NCBI RefSeq assembly: GCF_051954455.1
Contig: NZ_JBQCHS010000003.1
Span: forward strand, 48,118-112,117
Reading direction: 5' to 3'
Length of the DNA stretch: 64,000 bases
Source: Pseudolysinimonas sp051954455
Lineage (GTDB): Bacteria; Actinomycetota; Actinomycetes; Actinomycetales; Microbacteriaceae
A program made the position numbers and the translations under genes. Positions 16,537 to 25,437 of the stretch are shown here, one piece after another (positions within the stretch are counted from its first letter, which is position 1; every line of letters begins with the position of its first letter). The notes beneath the pieces are model-generated. The model was not told the DNA's origin. It saw nothing but the letters and a program-made list of their open reading frames with translations, and ran no database searches.

Positions 16537-17087
16537 TGGAGTCGGCCGACGTCGCGAACGACCTCACCGAGGTGCTCCTCACCGAGCAGCAGATCCGCGA
16601 CCGGATCGCGGCGATGTGCCGTGAGATCGAGCGCGACTACGAGGGCCGCGACCTGCTCCTCATCGGCGTGCTGAAGGGCGCCGTCATGGTCATGGCCGAC
16701 CTCGCGCGCGAGCTGAAGCGCGACGTCGAGATGGACTGGATGGCGGTCTCGTCGTACGGCGCCGGCACGCAGTCCTCGGGCGTGGTCCGCATCGTGAAGG
16801 ACCTCGACACCGACCTCGCCGGCCGGCACGTGCTCATCGTCGAGGACATCGTCGACTCGGGCCTCACGCTCTCCTGGCTGCGTTCCAACCTGCAGAGCCG
16901 CGGCCCCGCGTCGGTCGAGATCTGCGCGCTGCTGCGCAAGCCGGAGGCCGCCAAGATCGAGATCGACGCCCGCTACGTCGGGTTCGAGATCCCGAACGCC
17001 TTCGTGGTCGGCTACGGGCTCGACTACGCCGAGCGCTACCGCAATCTGCGCGACGTCTCGGTCCTCGCGCCACACGTCTACGCATAG
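16536..17087 (+). CDS. hpt: Hypoxanthine phosphoribosyltransferase
   Basis: A 183-residue purine-salvage enzyme joining hypoxanthine (or guanine) to PRPP. The PRPP loop is VLIVEDIVDSGLTL; the N-terminal part has LLIGVLKGAVMVMADL and MDWMAVSSYG, the flexible-loop Ser-Tyr, and VGYGLDYAERYRNL closes the base site. The start overlaps the tilS stop (TGATG), and ftsH follows after about 110 bases. The tilS-hpt-ftsH order is conserved across many Gram-positive bacteria. Confidence 0.96.
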   Translation: MESADVANDLTEVLLTEQQIRDRIAAMCREIERDYEGRDLLLIGVLKGAVMVMADLARELKRDVEMDWMAVSSYGAGTQSSGVVRIVKDLDTDLAGRHVLIVEDIVDSGLTLSWLRSNLQSRGPASVEICALLRKPEAAKIEIDARYVGFEIPNAFVVGYGLDYAERYRNLRDVSVLAPHVYA

Positions 17088-17198
17088 TCAGGTGAAGCTG
17101 GGTCCGCCTCCGGCGAACGCGCAGACGGCGCCGAGGAATCGCGCGATAGCCTGAGGGCCACTGTCAGGAGCGGGCAACAGAGCCCGGGTGTGCACCAT

Positions 17199-19205
17199 AT
17201 GGACGTCAAGCGGTTCCTTCGCGGGCCCCTCATCTGGATCATCGTCGCCATCGCCGCGGCGATCGTCGGTTACTCCCTGCTCACGAGCTCGGGGTTCAGG
17301 CAGATCAGCACCCAGCAGGGGCTCGAGCTGCTGAGCACCGATGGGACCGTGAAGAGCGCGAAGGTGGTGGACGGCGACCAGCGCGTCGACCTCACCCTCA
17401 ACAAGTCCTACAAGGACTTCGGCACGCAGGTGCAGTTCTATTACGTGGCCCCGCGCGGCGCCGACGTGGTCAAGGCGGTCGACAGCTCCGGTGCGACCTA
17501 CAACGACGACGTGCCGCAGCAGAACTGGTTCCTCTCGATCCTGGGCCTCCTGCTGCCGGTGCTCGTGATCGGCGTGATCTTCTGGTTCCTCCTCTCGTCG
17601 ATGCAGGGCGGCGGCAACCGCGTCATGCAGTTCGGCAAGTCGCGCGCGAAGCTCGTGTCGAAGGAGTCGCCGAAGGTCACCTTCGCCGATGTCGCGGGCT
17701 CCGACGAGGCCGTCGAGGAGCTGCAGGAGATCAAGGACTTCCTGAAGGACCCGGCCAAGTTCCAGGCGGTCGGCGCCCGCATCCCGAAGGGCGTGCTGCT
17801 GTACGGCCCTCCCGGCACCGGCAAGACGCTCCTCGCGCGCGCGGTCGCGGGCGAGGCGGGCGTGCCGTTCTACTCGATCTCCGGCTCGGACTTCGTGGAG
17901 ATGTTCGTCGGCGTCGGCGCGAGCCGCGTGCGCGACCTCTTCGAGCAGGCGAAGCAGAACTCGCCGGCCATCATCTTCGTCGACGAGATCGACGCGGTCG
18001 GCCGCCACCGCGGCGCCGGCCTCGGCGGCGGGCACGACGAGCGCGAGCAGACCCTCAACCAGCTGCTCGTCGAGATGGACGGCTTCGACGTCAAGACGAA
18101 CGTCATCCTCATCGCGGCGACCAACCGCCCCGACATCCTCGACCCTGCGCTCCTGCGCCCGGGCCGCTTCGACCGTCAGATCGGCGTCGACGCGCCGGAC
18201 CTCGAGGGCCGCAAGAAGATCCTGACCGTCCACGCCAAGGGCAAGCCCATGGCCCGGGGGGTCGACCTCGAGGTGCTCGCCCGGAAGACGCCGGGCTTCA
18301 CCGGCGCCGATCTCGCGAACGTGCTCAACGAGGCCGCGCTCCTCACGGCGCGCAGCAACGCGCAGCTGATCGACAACCGCGCCCTCGATGAGGCCGTCGA
18401 CCGCGTGATGGCCGGTCCGCAGCGCCGCACCCGCGTGATGAAGGACAAGGAGAAGCTCATCACCGCGTACCACGAGGGCGGCCACGCCCTTGCGGCGGCG
18501 GCGATGCGTCACACCGACCCGGTGACGAAGGTCACGATCCTCCCGCGCGGCCGCGCCCTCGGGTACACGATGGTGCTGCCCCTCGAGGACAAGTACTCGG
18601 TCACCCGCAACGAGCTGCTCGATCAGCTCGCCTACGCCATGGGCGGTCGCGTCGCGGAGGAGATCGTCTTCCACGACCCGACGACCGGCGCATCGAACGA
18701 CATCGAGAAGGCCACGGGCATCGCCCGCAAGATGGTCACCGAGTACGGCATGTCGTCGGAGATCGGCTCGGTCAAGCTGGGGCAGTCGCAGGGGGAGGTC
18801 TTCCTCGGCCGCGACATGGGCCACCAGCGCGACTACTCCGAGGAGCTGGCGGAGAAGGTCGACCTCGAGGTGCGCAAGCTCGTCGAGGCCGCCCACGACG
18901 AGGCGTACCAGGTGATCAACGACAACCGCGACATCCTCGATGCGCTCGCGCAGGAGCTCCTCGAGAAGGAGACCCTCGACCACGAGCAGCTGGCGCGCAT
19001 CTTCGCGGATGTGCGGAAGCTCCCGGAGCGCCCGCAATGGCTCTCGAGCACGAAGCGCCCGGTAAGCGACCTGCCGCCGATCGAGATGCCGAAGGCCCCG
19101 ATCGACGCGGGCGCGACCGACGGCGCGGTCGACTCCGAGCCGCAGCCCCCGCGCCCGAAGCGGACGCCGCGGCCTCGCAAGAGCCCCGGCATCGCGACCG
19201 CATGA
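17199..19205 (+). CDS. ftsH: ATP-dependent zinc metalloprotease FtsH
   Basis: A 668-residue membrane protease that degrades misfolded membrane and regulatory proteins. The order is an N-terminal helix (about 9-28), an extracytoplasmic domain, a second helix (about 112-132), the AAA domain with Walker A GPPGTGKT, Walker B IIFVDEID and SRH residues (NRPDILDPALLRPGRFDRQ), then the M41 peptidase with zinc site HEGGH (HEXXH) and an Asp in the FHDPTTGASNDI region. The C-terminus ends in a Pro/Arg-rich tail. ATG 17199 is preferred over GTG 17190; neither has a strong ribosome-binding site. Confidence 0.95.
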   Translation: MDVKRFLRGPLIWIIVAIAAAIVGYSLLTSSGFRQISTQQGLELLSTDGTVKSAKVVDGDQRVDLTLNKSYKDFGTQVQFYYVAPRGADVVKAVDSSGATYNDDVPQQNWFLSILGLLLPVLVIGVIFWFLLSSMQGGGNRVMQFGKSRAKLVSKESPKVTFADVAGSDEAVEELQEIKDFLKDPAKFQAVGARIPKGVLLYGPPGTGKTLLARAVAGEAGVPFYSISGSDFVEMFVGVGASRVRDLFEQAKQNSPAIIFVDEIDAVGRHRGAGLGGGHDEREQTLNQLLVEMDGFDVKTNVILIAATNRPDILDPALLRPGRFDRQIGVDAPDLEGRKKILTVHAKGKPMARGVDLEVLARKTPGFTGADLANVLNEAALLTARSNAQLIDNRALDEAVDRVMAGPQRRTRVMKDKEKLITAYHEGGHALAAAAMRHTDPVTKVTILPRGRALGYTMVLPLEDKYSVTRNELLDQLAYAMGGRVAEEIVFHDPTTGASNDIEKATGIARKMVTEYGMSSEIGSVKLGQSQGEVFLGRDMGHQRDYSEELAEKVDLEVRKLVEAAHDEAYQVINDNRDILDALAQELLEKETLDHEQLARIFADVRKLPERPQWLSSTKRPVSDLPPIEMPKAPIDAGATDGAVDSEPQPPRPKRTPRPRKSPGIATA

Positions 19206-19287
19206 TCGGGCGCGCCGCCGCCCCCGCGGCGCGCACCGCTCCGCCGACCGCGTGCGAGGGTTCCGCTGCGCTGGCTAGGCTCGCCGG

Positions 19288-20142
19288 ATGACGCGGCTGC
19301 TGGGCATCCTCAACGTCACCCCGGACTCCTTCAGCGACGGCGGCGTGTGGGGCGACACCCAGGCGGCGATCGACCGGGGGGTCGAGCTCCACGAGCTCGG
19401 CGCCGACTACGTCGACGTCGGCGGGGAGTCGACCCGACCGGGTGCGGAGCCGGTCGATCCCGAGGAGGAGCGACGCCGGGTGCTGCCGGTCGTCGCCGGC
19501 CTCGCCGACCGCCGCGTGCCGGTGAGCATCGACACGATGCACGCCGACGTCGCGCGGGCGGCGCTCGACGTCGGCGCGCGGCTGGTCAACGACGTCTCGG
19601 GCGGTCTCGCCGACTCGGCGATGGCGCCGCTCATCGCGTCCGCGGGCGTGCCCTACATCGCGATGCACTGGCGCGGCGGGGCCGACGCCGCCCCGCAGTA
19701 CCGCGACGTGGTCGCGGATGTGAAGGCGGAGCTCAAAACCCGCGTCGCCGAGCTCCTGATCTTCGGCGTCGACCCTGCGAAGCTCATCGTCGACCCGGGC
19801 CTCGGGTTCGCGAAGAAGAACGTGCACAACTGGGCTCTGCTCGGCCACCTGGAGGAGTTCGCCCGCCTCGGCGGCGGCGTGCTGATCGGCGCCTCCCGCA
19901 AGCGCTTCGTCGGCAAGCTGCTGCCCCCGGATGCGCCGTTCGAGGACCGCGACGCGCCGACCGCGATCATCACCGCGCTCGCCGCGCGCTCGGGCGCCTG
20001 GGGCGTGCGGGTGCACGACGTGGCGGCCAGCCGGCAGGCGCTCGACGTGTGGGAGCGCTGGCGGCACGGCGCCGAGTCGACCCGCGAGCCGGCGGCGCTG
20101 CCCGTCGGTGCGACGGAGAGCGTGTTCGAGAGCGCGACGTGA
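19288..20142 (+). CDS. folP: Dihydropteroate synthase
   Basis: A 284-residue TIM-barrel enzyme that condenses p-aminobenzoate with dihydropterin pyrophosphate, the sulfonamide target. Signature elements are the N-terminal GILNVTPDSFSDGG, VDVGGESTRPGAEPV, RLVNDVSGG, the Asp-Pro-Gly-Leu-Gly-Phe-x-Lys stretch (VDPGLGFAKK) and IGASRKRFVG. It starts 82 bases after ftsH. In many actinobacteria folE lies in that gap, but there is no room for it here. Its stop overlaps the folB GTG start. Confidence 0.95.
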   Translation: MTRLLGILNVTPDSFSDGGVWGDTQAAIDRGVELHELGADYVDVGGESTRPGAEPVDPEEERRRVLPVVAGLADRRVPVSIDTMHADVARAALDVGARLVNDVSGGLADSAMAPLIASAGVPYIAMHWRGGADAAPQYRDVVADVKAELKTRVAELLIFGVDPAKLIVDPGLGFAKKNVHNWALLGHLEEFARLGGGVLIGASRKRFVGKLLPPDAPFEDRDAPTAIITALAARSGAWGVRVHDVAASRQALDVWERWRHGAESTREPAALPVGATESVFESAT

Positions 20143-20501
20143 CCGACCTGATCGAGCTGGTCGGCCTCCGCGCCTTCGCGCACCACGGCGTCTTCGAGCA
20201 CGAGCGCCGCGACGGTCAGCCCTTCGTCATCGACCTGCAGGTGCGCCTCCCGCTCGGCGACGCAGCCGGCTCGGACGACCTCGGCCGCACGGTCCACTAC
20301 GGCGAGCTCGCCGAGCAGGTCGTCGCGGCGGTCGAGCGGGATCCGGTGGACCTCATCGAGACCGTCGCCGAGCGCGTCGCGGCGGTCGCGCTCGGGTTCC
20401 CGGCCGTCGAGTCGGTGCGGGTCACGGTGCACAAGCCGGAGGCGCCGATCGCCGTGCCGTTCGACGACGTCCGCGTCGTCATCGAGCGGGGTCGGCCGTG
20501 A
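20139..20501 (+). CDS. folB: Dihydroneopterin aldolase
   Basis: A 120-residue FolB, which cleaves dihydroneopterin to 6-hydroxymethyl-dihydropterin. Typical features are DLIELVGLRAFAHHGVFEHE (substrate Glu and the AHHGV loop), VHYGELAEQV, LIETVAERVA and the terminal KPEAPI segment carrying the catalytic Lys. The GTG at 20139 overlaps the folP stop by 4 nt (GTGA), and its own stop overlaps folK the same way, so folP-folB-folK are read as a coupled unit. Confidence 0.94.
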   Translation: MTDLIELVGLRAFAHHGVFEHERRDGQPFVIDLQVRLPLGDAAGSDDLGRTVHYGELAEQVVAAVERDPVDLIETVAERVAAVALGFPAVESVRVTVHKPEAPIAVPFDDVRVVIERGRP

Positions 20502-20998
20502 TCGTGGGCGACGTCGCCGCCGGACGCCCCGCGGTCGTGGCCTTCGGCGCCAACCTCGGCGACCGCCGCGCGACGGTGCTCGCCGCGGTTCGGGAGCTGG
20601 CGGGGGAGGACGGCGTCGAGGTGACGGCCGTCTCCGACGTCGTCGAGAGCGTGGCCGTGAAGCCCGCGGGCGAGGACCCGGCGGCTCCCGCGTACCTGAA
20701 CGGCGTCGTGCTCCTCCGCACGACCCTCGCCCCGGTCGAGCTGCTCGTGGTGCTCAACCGCATCGAGGACGCGCACGGTCGTGTCCGCATCGAGCGCTGG
20801 GGCGACCGCACGCTCGACCTCGATCTGATCGACTACGACGGCGAGGTCTCCGACGACCCGCGCCTGACCCTGCCGCACCCGCACGCCGTGGAGCGCGACT
20901 TCGTGCTCCGCCCGTGGCTGCAGGTCGACGGCGAGGCGACGCTCACCGGGCGCGGCCGGGTCGCCGACCTCCTGGCCGCCCTGGAGGCGGGGCGGTGA
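20498..20998 (+). CDS. folK: 2-amino-4-hydroxy-6-hydroxymethyldihydropteridine pyrophosphokinase
   Basis: A 166-residue HPPK that transfers pyrophosphate from ATP to the pterin. The N-terminal FGANLGDRRATV, YLNGVVLLRTTL, RIEDAHGRVRIERWGDRTLDLDLIDYDG (with the metal-binding DxD) and LPHPHAVERDFVLRPWL are the HPPK hallmarks. GTG 20498 overlaps the folB stop (GTGA). The DUF3180 gene overlaps in turn at 20995. Confidence 0.94.
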   Translation: MIVGDVAAGRPAVVAFGANLGDRRATVLAAVRELAGEDGVEVTAVSDVVESVAVKPAGEDPAAPAYLNGVVLLRTTLAPVELLVVLNRIEDAHGRVRIERWGDRTLDLDLIDYDGEVSDDPRLTLPHPHAVERDFVLRPWLQVDGEATLTGRGRVADLLAALEAGR

Positions 20999-21474
20999 GG
21001 CAGACCAACCCCGCGCTGCTCCTCGCGCTCGCCGTCTTCGGCGGGGCGGTCGGCTTCGGCGCGCAGACCGTGCTCGCCACGATGGGCATGGCGAAGATCC
21101 GCCCCGAATACACCCTCGCGCTGAGCCTCGCGATCATCGCCGTGCTCGTCGTGCTGCTGGCGGTTCCCGTACGCCGCGCGGTGCGCGGACGGCTCGGCCG
21201 CCGCATCGACCCGTTCTACGCGACGCGCGTCGTGCTGCTGGCGAAGGCGTGCAGCATCGCCGGCGCACTCCTCGGGGGCGCCGCGATCGGGCTCCTCGCC
21301 GACCTGCTGCTGCGGAGCGCCTCCAACGGCGACACCCTCGCCCGGATCCTCGTCTGCCTCGCCGGGGCGATCGTGCTGCTGACGGGCGGCCTGGTGGCCG
21401 AGTTCCTGTGCCGGGTCCCGCCGCCGGACGACGACGACCGGCACGACGGCGACCCCGAGCGGGTACGGTCGTGA
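20995..21474 (+). CDS. DUF3180 family membrane protein
   Basis: A 159-residue protein with four hydrophobic segments (about 6-30, 40-60, 80-110 and 118-140) and an acidic C-terminal tail (PPPDDDDRHDGDPE). Proteins of this family sit behind folK in many actinobacteria; no function is established. It starts with GTG overlapping the folK stop and ends overlapping the next start, so it belongs to the same coupled chain. Confidence 0.8.
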   Translation: MRQTNPALLLALAVFGGAVGFGAQTVLATMGMAKIRPEYTLALSLAIIAVLVVLLAVPVRRAVRGRLGRRIDPFYATRVVLLAKACSIAGALLGGAAIGLLADLLLRSASNGDTLARILVCLAGAIVLLTGGLVAEFLCRVPPPDDDDRHDGDPERVRS

Positions 21475-21968
21475 CCGTGCCTCCGCGCCTCGACCCCGCT
21501 CCCGGCGACTGGCGGCGGGTGTCGCCGCGCTACGTCTGGGTGGACCTCGTGGGCCAGATCCTCAGCTGGGCGATCGTCGCCGCCGCATCGTCGATCCCGT
21601 GGTGGGTGTCGGGGCAGCGGATCTGGTGGCTGCTGCTCTTCCCGGCGGCGTTCCTCGTCGTGCTCGTGCTGGTCGCCGCGTTCACCCCGCGTCGCGTGCG
21701 CTCGATCGGCTACCGCCTCCGCGACGACGACCTGCTCTTCCGGCGGGGGCTCATGTTCCAGCGCTTCGTCGCCGTGCCGTACGGCCGGATGCAGCTCGTC
21801 GACATCAACCGCGGGCCGCTCGACCGCGCGCTCGGGCTGGCCGGTCTGAAGCTCGTCACCGCGGCGGCGGCGAGCAACGTGACCGTTCCCGGGCTCCCGA
21901 TGGCCGACGCGGAGGCCCTGCGCGACCAGATCGTCGACCTCGCGGAGACCCGGAGGGCCGGGCTGTGA
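21471..21968 (+). CDS. Membrane protein with bacterial PH domain (DUF304), single domain
   Basis: A 165-residue protein with two hydrophobic segments near residues 28-45 and 52-72, followed by a bPH2-type domain (SIGYRLRDDDLLFRRGLMFQRFVAVPYGRMQLVDINRGPLDRALGL). The (Y)GRMQLVD element and following RxxGL are characteristic of this YdbS-like family. Start GTG 21471 overlaps the DUF3180 stop; GTG 21477 is an alternative. It is paired with a larger three-domain relative directly downstream. Function is unknown; B. subtilis YdbS/YdbT relatives have been linked to antibiotic tolerance. Confidence 0.82.
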   Translation: MTVPPRLDPAPGDWRRVSPRYVWVDLVGQILSWAIVAAASSIPWWVSGQRIWWLLLFPAAFLVVLVLVAAFTPRRVRSIGYRLRDDDLLFRRGLMFQRFVAVPYGRMQLVDINRGPLDRALGLAGLKLVTAAAASNVTVPGLPMADAEALRDQIVDLAETRRAGL

Positions 21969-21987
21969 CCGGCCGCCGGGCGCGGTC

Positions 21988-23601
21988 GTGACCGACGCGG
22001 CGGCGGTCGCCAAGGCCGAGGACCTCGCCGACGGCGAGTGGCACCGGCTCCACCCGGCGACGCCCCTGCTGCGCGGCGGCATCGCGTTCGTCGCGATCGT
22101 CGGCATCGTCATCGCGAACCTGCGCGAGCGGATCGTCGACTTCTTCGTGCCCGAAGCGGGCCGCTACGGCGGCGACCCGATCGACCTCATCGAGCGGCAC
22201 CACCTGATCCCGGTCGCCCTGCTGGTCGTGCTCGGCGTGCTGCTGCTGATCCTCGTCGTCTTCTATCTCTCGTGGCGCGTGCACACGTTCCGCATCACCG
22301 ACGACGAGGTCGAGGTGCGCAGCGGCATCCTGTTCCGCACCAACCGCAAGGGGCGGCTCGACCGCGTCCAGGGCGTCGACGTGACGCGCCAGCTGCTGCC
22401 GCGGGTCTTCGGGGCTGCGCGACTGGAGATCAAGGTCGCCGGGCAGGACGCGAACGTCAACCTCGCCTACCTCTCGAGCCGCAACGCGGACGCGCTCCGC
22501 CGAGTCATCCTCCGTCGGGCGTCGGGGGTGCGCGAGCAGGAGCGCGCCGCCGCGCAAGGGGCGCCGGGCGCGACCGCGGCTCCGCGCGGCGTCGCCGACC
22601 TGCTCAACCAGCGCGCAGAGGAGTTCGTCGCGCCGGAGCTCGATCCGTCGCTCGCCCCGCCGACCTCGGTCGTGCAGATGCATCCCGGCCGCCTCGTCGG
22701 CTCGACGGTGCTCAGCAGCGGCACCCTCTGGTTCCTCGGGATCGTCGCGGTCGCGATCGTCGCGGCGTTCGTGTTCCACGTCTACGAGCTGCTGTTCGCG
22801 ATCGTGCCGACGGTCTTCGCCCTCGGCTCCGTGCTCGTGCGCCGCGTGACGAAGTCGCTGCGCTACTCGATCGCCGGCACCTCCGACGGCGTGCGCGTCG
22901 GGTACGGCCTGCTCTCGCTCAGCAACGAGACGCTGCCGCCGGGGCGCATCCACTCGATCCAGGTCAGCCAGGAGCTGCTCTGGCGCCCGTTCGACTGGTG
23001 GGAGGTGCGCGTCAACCTCGCGTCGCGGTCGCGCGAGCGCGGCCAGGAGGGGCGACGCGGCACCTCGATCCTGCCGGTCGGCAGCCGCGCCGAGGCGCTG
23101 AAGGTCGTGCAGCTCGCGCTGCCGGAGCTCCTCGCCGTCGACGGGATGCCGGACCTCGTGGCCGCCGCGCTCGACCGCGCCCGCCCCGGCGACGGCTTCA
23201 CGGTCTCACCCCCGCGCGCCCGGATCGTGCGGTGGTTCTCGCGCAGGCGCAACGGCTTCGCGCTCCGGCCGGAGGCGGTGCTCCTGCGCCGGGGGGCGAT
23301 CTGGCGCGACCTCGTCATGGTGCCGACGGCGCGCATGCAGAGCGTCGCGATCCACCAAGGGCCGTTCCTCCGGGCACTGCGGCTCGCGACGGTGCACGTG
23401 CACACCGTGCAGGGCCCGATCAACGCGCGCATCGGCGGGCTCGACCAGGACGACGCGGTCGGGTTCTTCCGCGACGCGGCCGAGGCGGATGTGGTGGCGG
23501 CCGCCGCCGACAGCTCCCACCGCTGGAACGCCGCGCGACCGCGTCTCGCGCCGCCGCAGCCGCACGAGCGCCGGCCGGAGCTGCCGCCGGCTCCGGCATG
23601 A
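21988..23601 (+). CDS. Large membrane protein with repeated bacterial PH domains (YdbT-like)
   Basis: A 537-residue protein with hydrophobic pairs near residues 30-50/70-95 and 245-290. Each is followed by a bPH2 domain: RITDDEVEVRSGILFRTNRKGRLDRVQGVD, then a second domain starting near residue 300 (GTSDGVRVGYGLLSLSNETLPPGRIHSIQV) and a third near 430 (RRGAIWRDLVMVPTARMQSVAI). The plan matches YdbT, the usual partner of the shorter protein encoded before it. GTG 21988 is the only nearby start in frame, 20 bases after the previous stop. Confidence 0.82.
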   Translation: MTDAAAVAKAEDLADGEWHRLHPATPLLRGGIAFVAIVGIVIANLRERIVDFFVPEAGRYGGDPIDLIERHHLIPVALLVVLGVLLLILVVFYLSWRVHTFRITDDEVEVRSGILFRTNRKGRLDRVQGVDVTRQLLPRVFGAARLEIKVAGQDANVNLAYLSSRNADALRRVILRRASGVREQERAAAQGAPGATAAPRGVADLLNQRAEEFVAPELDPSLAPPTSVVQMHPGRLVGSTVLSSGTLWFLGIVAVAIVAAFVFHVYELLFAIVPTVFALGSVLVRRVTKSLRYSIAGTSDGVRVGYGLLSLSNETLPPGRIHSIQVSQELLWRPFDWWEVRVNLASRSRERGQEGRRGTSILPVGSRAEALKVVQLALPELLAVDGMPDLVAAALDRARPGDGFTVSPPRARIVRWFSRRRNGFALRPEAVLLRRGAIWRDLVMVPTARMQSVAIHQGPFLRALRLATVHVHTVQGPINARIGGLDQDDAVGFFRDAAEADVVAAAADSSHRWNAARPRLAPPQPHERRPELPPAPA

Positions 23602-24275
23602 CCGGGCGCGACGGGCGCCTCGGCATCGGGGTCATCGGTGCGGGCCGGGTCGGCCCGGTGCTGGGCGCGGCGCTCGGCGGCGCGGGCCACGCCGTCGTCG
23701 GCGTCAGCGCGGTCTCGCAGACCAGCCGGGACCGGGCCGAGGTGCTGCTGCCCGGCGTCCCGGTGCTCGACGTGCCGGACCTCGTGGAGCGCGCCGAGCT
23801 CGTGATCGTCGCCGTCCCGGAGCCGGAGCTCGCCGGCCTCGTCGGCGGATTGGCCGCGACCGGCGCGTGGCAGGCCGGTCAGCTCGTCGCGCATACGGCG
23901 GCCGAGCACGGCGTCGGGGTGCTCGCGCCGGCGGCCGCGGCGGGCGCGATCCCGCTCGCGATCCACCCGGCGATGGCGTTCACCGGCACGAGCATCGACC
24001 TCGTGCGCCTCCGCGACGCGTGGTGCGCCGTGACGGCACCCGCTCCGGTGCTGCCGATCGCGCAGGCGCTCGTCGTCGAGATGGGCGCGGAGCCGGTCGT
24101 GATCGCGGAGGCGGACCGACCCGCGTACGCGGACGCCGTCCGCCTCGCGACCGGCTACTCCGAGACGATCGTCGGCGACGCGGTCGAGCGGCTGCGCGGG
24201 ATCGGTGTGGAGCGCCCGGGGCGCGTGCTCGGGCCGCTGGTGCGGTCGGCGGTCGAGAACGCCCTCGACCGGTGA
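23598..24275 (+). CDS. Rossmann-like DUF2520 oxidoreductase
   Basis: A 225-residue protein with an N-terminal NAD(P) motif GVIGAGRVGPVLGAAL and a C-terminal DUF2520 region (AIHPAMAFTG, YADAVRLATGY). It resembles ProC/ketopantoate-reductase-like folds but lacks a proven substrate. In many actinobacteria it directly precedes panC, which suggests a link to pantothenate synthesis. Here panC is 6 kb away. The ATG overlaps the preceding stop (ATGA). Confidence 0.85.
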   Translation: MTGRDGRLGIGVIGAGRVGPVLGAALGGAGHAVVGVSAVSQTSRDRAEVLLPGVPVLDVPDLVERAELVIVAVPEPELAGLVGGLAATGAWQAGQLVAHTAAEHGVGVLAPAAAAGAIPLAIHPAMAFTGTSIDLVRLRDAWCAVTAPAPVLPIAQALVVEMGAEPVVIAEADRPAYADAVRLATGYSETIVGDAVERLRGIGVERPGRVLGPLVRSAVENALDR

Positions 24276-24284
24276 CCCGCAGCA

Positions 24285-24932
24285 TCACTCCGCGACGTTG
24301 ACCTGCGTGCGGTGGTGCTCGTCGCGCTCGATGAGCTCGACGACGGCGAGCCCGAAGTCGGGGCCCGAGATGCGCGTCCCGCCCTCGGCGGTCAGTGCCA
24401 CGTCGTCGCCGACGCGGAACGAGCCGGTGCGCTCGAACGGCGCGTAGGAGCCGTAGTTCTGGGCCGGGCTCACGAACAGCCAGTCGAGCTCCGCCGGGGT
24501 CGCGGGCAGATCCTCGTCGACGATCGCGGCGATCTCGAGCGCCTCGGCGCGGAACATCTCCGGGATCGCGTCCGCGTCCGCGGAGAAGCGGGGCGCCCCG
24601 GCTGCGGGACGGAGCGAGCTCCAGCCGCCGACGACGACCAGCCGGGCGCCGGCGGCGGCAACCAGCTCCGCGAGCCGGTGGTAGGCCGGGCGAACCTTGC
24701 CCGCCGTCGCGCCGCGCGGCGAGAGCGCGCCGACCACGACCTCCGTGCCCTCGACGGCGGACGCCAGGGCCGCGTCGTCGGTCGCGTCGCCCTGGACGTA
24801 GGTGACACCCGCGAGCGACGTCTCGGGAAGGGTGCGGCTGAACGAGGTCACCTCGTGCCCGCGCGCCGCCGCCTCCGCGACGATCGCCGAGCCGGCGTAG
24901 CCGGTGCCTCCGATGACGGTGATGCGGGTCAT
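24285..24932 (-). CDS. NAD(P)-binding NmrA/SDR-like oxidoreductase
   Basis: A 215-residue atypical short-chain dehydrogenase with the N-terminal TVIGGTGYAGSAIV dinucleotide motif and YVQGDATDDAAL. No Tyr-x3-Lys pair is evident, as usual for NAD(P)H-sensing or flavin-reductase-like members. ATG 24932 is preceded by GAGGAAAGG. It is divergent from an HxlR-type regulator gene 85 bases away, a pairing often seen for redox- or aldehyde-responsive control, so the regulator probably governs it. Confidence 0.82.
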   Translation of the reverse strand: MTRITVIGGTGYAGSAIVAEAAARGHEVTSFSRTLPETSLAGVTYVQGDATDDAALASAVEGTEVVVGALSPRGATAGKVRPAYHRLAELVAAAGARLVVVGGWSSLRPAAGAPRFSADADAIPEMFRAEALEIAAIVDEDLPATPAELDWLFVSPAQNYGSYAPFERTGSFRVGDDVALTAEGGTRISGPDFGLAVVELIERDEHHRTQVNVAE

Positions 24933-25017
24933 GTGCTGCCTTTCCTCGAGATCTCGATGCGATCGTGTCGCGTGGTTACTGTAGGAGAGCAACCTCCGAA
25001 GAGGAAGAAGGCACTTC

Positions 25018-25437
25018 GTGGTAACCACCCCGCTCGTCGGCGACCCCTACCGCGCCGACTGCCCGACCCGTCGCATCCTCGATCGCATCGGCGACCGCTG
25101 GACCGTGCTCATCGTGGGCATCCTCGGGCGCGGGGACGCCCGGTTCTCGGAGCTGCTGCGCGAGGTCCAGGGGATCTCGCAGAAGATGCTGACCCAGACG
25201 CTCCGCGGCCTCGAACGCGACGGCCTCGTGACGCGGACCGTGCACCCGGAGGTGCCGGTGCGGGTCGAGTACGCGCTCACCGAGGCGGGGCGCACGCTCC
25301 TCGCGCCGCTCCGCGCGCTCGAGGAGTGGTCCATCGAGCACCTCGGCGAGGTGGCCACCTCGCAGCGGGCCTACGACAGCTCGACCAGCGCGGCGGCGAC
25401 CTCGGCCGCGCCGGGCGCGGTCATGACGATCGTGTAG
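25018..25437 (+). CDS. HxlR family transcriptional regulator
   Basis: A 139-residue winged-helix regulator. The N-terminal CPTRRILDRIGDRWTVLI carries the single conserved Cys used for redox or electrophile sensing in YodB/HxlR proteins. The recognition region is FSELLREVQGISQKMLTQTL and the wing YALTEAGRTL. Start is GTG 25018. The last 22 residues (Ser/Thr/Ala-rich) extend beyond the usual domain and are encoded over the 3' end of the convergent hydrolase gene, a 67-base overlap. It likely regulates the divergent NmrA-like gene. Confidence 0.87.
   Translation: MVTTPLVGDPYRADCPTRRILDRIGDRWTVLIVGILGRGDARFSELLREVQGISQKMLTQTLRGLERDGLVTRTVHPEVPVRVEYALTEAGRTLLAPLRALEEWSIEHLGEVATSQRAYDSSTSAAATSAAPGAVMTIV

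Noticed and set aside
17088..19037. 649-codon antisense open frame over ftsH
   Set aside because: Composition is that of a mirror frame (Leu/Val/Arg/Asp-rich) and ftsH on the other strand is unmistakable.
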